DNA of 6,980 nt from an uncultured Erysipelotrichaceae bacterium (lineage in GTDB: Bacteria; Bacillota_I; Bacilli_A; Erysipelotrichales; Erysipelotrichaceae). The position numbers and the translations under genes are program-made. Of the stretch, positions 4,893 to 6,980 are shown piece by piece. Within the stretch, counting starts at the first letter, position 1. Each line of letters starts with the position of its first letter. The stretch lies in assembly GCA_937902945.1 (NCBI GenBank), contig CALEMD010000280.1:1-6980 (forward strand), read 5' to 3'. The notes beneath the pieces were generated by a model. That model searched no databases, was not told the origin of the DNA, and worked only from the letters and a program-made list of their open reading frames with translations.

Positions 4893-6980
4893 ATGATCAA
4901 CGAAATCTGTGAAATCAATCATTTTGAGATATTCGAATATGAACAAACAGATTTTTTGATATTGTTTGGGACTTTTCAATATGTGCCATGTGGATTAAGA
5001 CTATATGCATTAGTTCAAGGGCAGAGATATGATACGCATGCATGTATGATTCCTATGGAACATGCAAAGAATGAAGCGAAACATCAATTGGAAGTGGAAT
5101 GGAAACTGCCTGAAAAGGCAGGTGATATGGTTCATTTCATTCTCGTGGATGAAAAGGGCAGAGAAATAGAATTATTTTCGTTCACATCAACAGAAATAAA
5201 GGAACATACAATAAATACTTCAATTATTTCCTGTATCCAAACGGTTTCCTTTGAAGAAAAAATCGGAACTATGATTGGTTGGGCTTTTTCACTTGGTAAA
5301 GGACCAATCACATATGAAATATGCGATGAATCTGGGAAAATAATAAAATGTTCTCTGAGACGTACTTTGCAGCAGAGACTGAATGATAGAAATGCAGTAT
5401 CCAAGGATGAAATGCTATGTGGATTCATTATTTCATTTGAAGGAAATGCGGAGCATTCATATCAATTGAGCCTGGCGGATGGAATCAATAAAACAACAAT
5501 TCCATTGAATCCTTATATACAGAAAAATCAAGCCAATGTGGGCAAAATGGTTCGTCTGTTTCATATGATCAATCAAAAGAATATCGAACGAGGAATCTTA
5601 TATATCAGAAAGAATGGCATCAATGGATTCTTGAAACGATTGACAAAACCTATCAGTGAAGAGATGGATTATGATGCATGGTTTCATCGAAACCGTGCTT
5701 CTCAAATTGATTTGCAACAAGAAAGCGAACATGTTTTTGCTTATGCGCCAAAGATCAGTCTGATCGTACCTGTGTTCAATACGCCGAAAGATCTGCTGGA
5801 AGAAATGATCCAATCAGTATTGCAGCAATCTTATTCTAATTGGCAACTGTGCATAGCAGAAGGCTCAGATGAGAATTCTGACGCAAGAAGGATCATTGCA
5901 GAATATGCTGCGAAAGATGCAAGGATCAAAGCAGAGTTTTTGACAAAAAATTACGGTATATCTGGCAATACAAATCATGCTTTAAACATGGCAGATGGAG
6001 AATATACGGCCCTCTTTGACCATGATGATGTATTGGAACCCGATGCACTGTACGAAATAGTAAAATCACTGCAGGAAGTGCATCATGATATCATCTATAC
6101 AGATGAAGACAAACTGAATGATCGTACAGGACAGTTTGAAGATCCGAATTTCAAACCAGATTACGATAAAGATCTGTTGCTTTCGCATAACTACATCACC
6201 CATTTTTTTGTAGTAAAGACACAGATCATTAAAGAAATTGACGGGTTTGACAGTCAGTTTGATGGATCGCAGGATTATGATGTAATTCTGAGATGTATTG
6301 AGCATGCAAAGAGCATTCATCATATTGCCAAGAGCTTGTATCATTGGCGCATGCATGAAGGTTCTACGGCATTGGACCCAGAAAGCAAGATGTACTGCTA
6401 TGTGGCAGGACAGAATGCAATTCAGGCTCATTTAGACCGCATGGGAATCAAAGCAAAAGTAGAGATGCAGGGAAAACCATTATTCGGTCTGTACCATGTG
6501 ATCTATGAGGTGCCGCATGCGATGGTATCGATCATTATTCCGAATATGGATCACAGCCAGGTACTGAAAACATGCATTGATTCTTTATTTCATGTCAATC
6601 AATTTCAGGACTTTGAAGTGATTATTGTTGAAAATAACAGTCAGGAACAAGCGACATTTGATTACTATGATACATTGCAGAAGGAACATAAAAACGTCAG
6701 AGTTGTGACATGGAAAGAAAAAGATTTTAATTACTCTGCAATCAATAACTACGGAGAATCATTTGCTAAGGGAGAATATCTTCTGTTCCTGAACAATGAT
6801 ACTGAGATGATCGGACATGATGCAATCAGTGAAATGGTTGGCTTATGTGCAAGAGAAGATGTTGGCGCTGTCGGAGCGAAGCTTCTGTATCAGGACAATA
6901 CGATCCAGCATGCTGGTGTCATTGTTGGTTTTTCTGGCTATGCCGGCCATGTATTCAATGATATTCCGAATGGCAAAGAC
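4893..6980 (+). CDS. Two-domain family 2 glycosyltransferase with extended N-terminus, 3' end cut by window edge
   Basis: The frame is open for 696 codons and runs off the right edge exactly on a codon boundary, so the C-terminus is missing. Residues 1-105 are a beta-rich region absent from the paralogue at 587-2791. Residues 118-205 resemble its GW module (IGWAF 128-132, RLND 162-165, GFIISF 177-182). The linker keeps YDAWF (260-264). GT2 domain 1 covers about 287-515: ISLIVPVFN, IAEGS, DHDD 376-379, TDEDK 403-407 and SQDYD 459-463. GT2 domain 2 starts near 544: VSIIIPNMDH, LNND 633-636, IQHAGVIVG and AGHVFND. It breaks off before the second acidic motif. By comparison with the paralogue about 140 residues remain outside, which would make a protein near 830 residues. 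ATG 4893 follows the permease stop by one base and lacks a clear Shine-Dalgarno site, so translation is probably coupled. The likely role is chain assembly for the same exporter. Donor and linkage are unknown. Confidence 0.92.
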   Translation, partial: MINEICEINHFEIFEYEQTDFLILFGTFQYVPCGLRLYALVQGQRYDTHACMIPMEHAKNEAKHQLEVEWKLPEKAGDMVHFILVDEKGREIELFSFTSTEIKEHTINTSIISCIQTVSFEEKIGTMIGWAFSLGKGPITYEICDESGKIIKCSLRRTLQQRLNDRNAVSKDEMLCGFIISFEGNAEHSYQLSLADGINKTTIPLNPYIQKNQANVGKMVRLFHMINQKNIERGILYIRKNGINGFLKRLTKPISEEMDYDAWFHRNRASQIDLQQESEHVFAYAPKISLIVPVFNTPKDLLEEMIQSVLQQSYSNWQLCIAEGSDENSDARRIIAEYAAKDARIKAEFLTKNYGISGNTNHALNMADGEYTALFDHDDVLEPDALYEIVKSLQEVHHDIIYTDEDKLNDRTGQFEDPNFKPDYDKDLLLSHNYITHFFVVKTQIIKEIDGFDSQFDGSQDYDVILRCIEHAKSIHHIAKSLYHWRMHEGSTALDPESKMYCYVAGQNAIQAHLDRMGIKAKVEMQGKPLFGLYHVIYEVPHAMVSIIIPNMDHSQVLKTCIDSLFHVNQFQDFEVIIVENNSQEQATFDYYDTLQKEHKNVRVVTWKEKDFNYSAINNYGESFAKGEYLLFLNNDTEMIGHDAISEMVGLCAREDVGAVGAKLLYQDNTIQHAGVIVGFSGYAGHVFNDIPNGKD

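Noticed and set aside
5132..5428. 98-codon - strand open frame inside the N-terminal part of the second glycosyltransferase
   Set aside because: The + strand frame runs unbroken for 696 codons through this region and matches a known family on its downstream side. The antisense frame shows no domain or start signal.
6066..6431. 121-codon - strand open frame
   Set aside because: It is antisense to a well-conserved GT2 domain with DEDK and QDYD motifs. The translation is rich in Cys, His, Ile and Met, as expected for an antisense shadow.

Overview
The window is low-GC Firmicutes-like DNA. It has AT-rich intergenic gaps, Gram-positive Shine-Dalgarno sites (AGGAG, GTGAGG, AAGGAG), and a surface-protein repeat of the type YRxYNPxxGEHxYT that is common in gut Firmicutes. 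A placement near Erysipelotrichales or a related gut lineage is only a guess from overall style. No RNA gene, CRISPR array or insertion sequence was seen.

Layout from left to right. (1) Positions 1-544 hold the end of a repeat-bearing protein, on the + strand, with three tandem copies of the YNP/GEH/YT/GW repeat. Its reading frame appears broken near an A5 run at 48-52. (2) A perfect 16-bp hairpin at 547-586 separates it from the next, convergent gene and probably terminates both. (3) Positions 587-2791 on the - strand encode a 734-residue glycosyltransferase with two GT2 (GT-A fold) domains. (4) Positions 2792-2957 are a divergent promoter region. (5) From 2958 a + strand operon runs to the right edge: an ABC exporter ATPase with a C-terminal extension, its six-helix-type permease (1-nt TAATG overlap), and a second two-domain glycosyltransferase (1-nt gap) that is cut off by the window end after 696 residues.

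The set is a cell-surface polysaccharide locus of the ABC-dependent (Wzm/Wzt, TagG/TagH, RgpC/RgpD) type. The glycosyltransferases would extend a lipid-linked glycan in the cytoplasm and the ABC pair would flip the finished polymer across the membrane. The two glycosyltransferases are clear paralogues facing away from each other around the promoter region. The glycan itself cannot be read from the sequence.

The most interesting observation is that the ATPase C-terminal extension and the N-terminal regions of both glycosyltransferases seem to share one small beta-rich module (a GW motif, then an Arg-x-Asp motif, then a GF/GW motif). This would put the same putative glycan- or protein-binding fold on both the polymerising and the exporting machinery.
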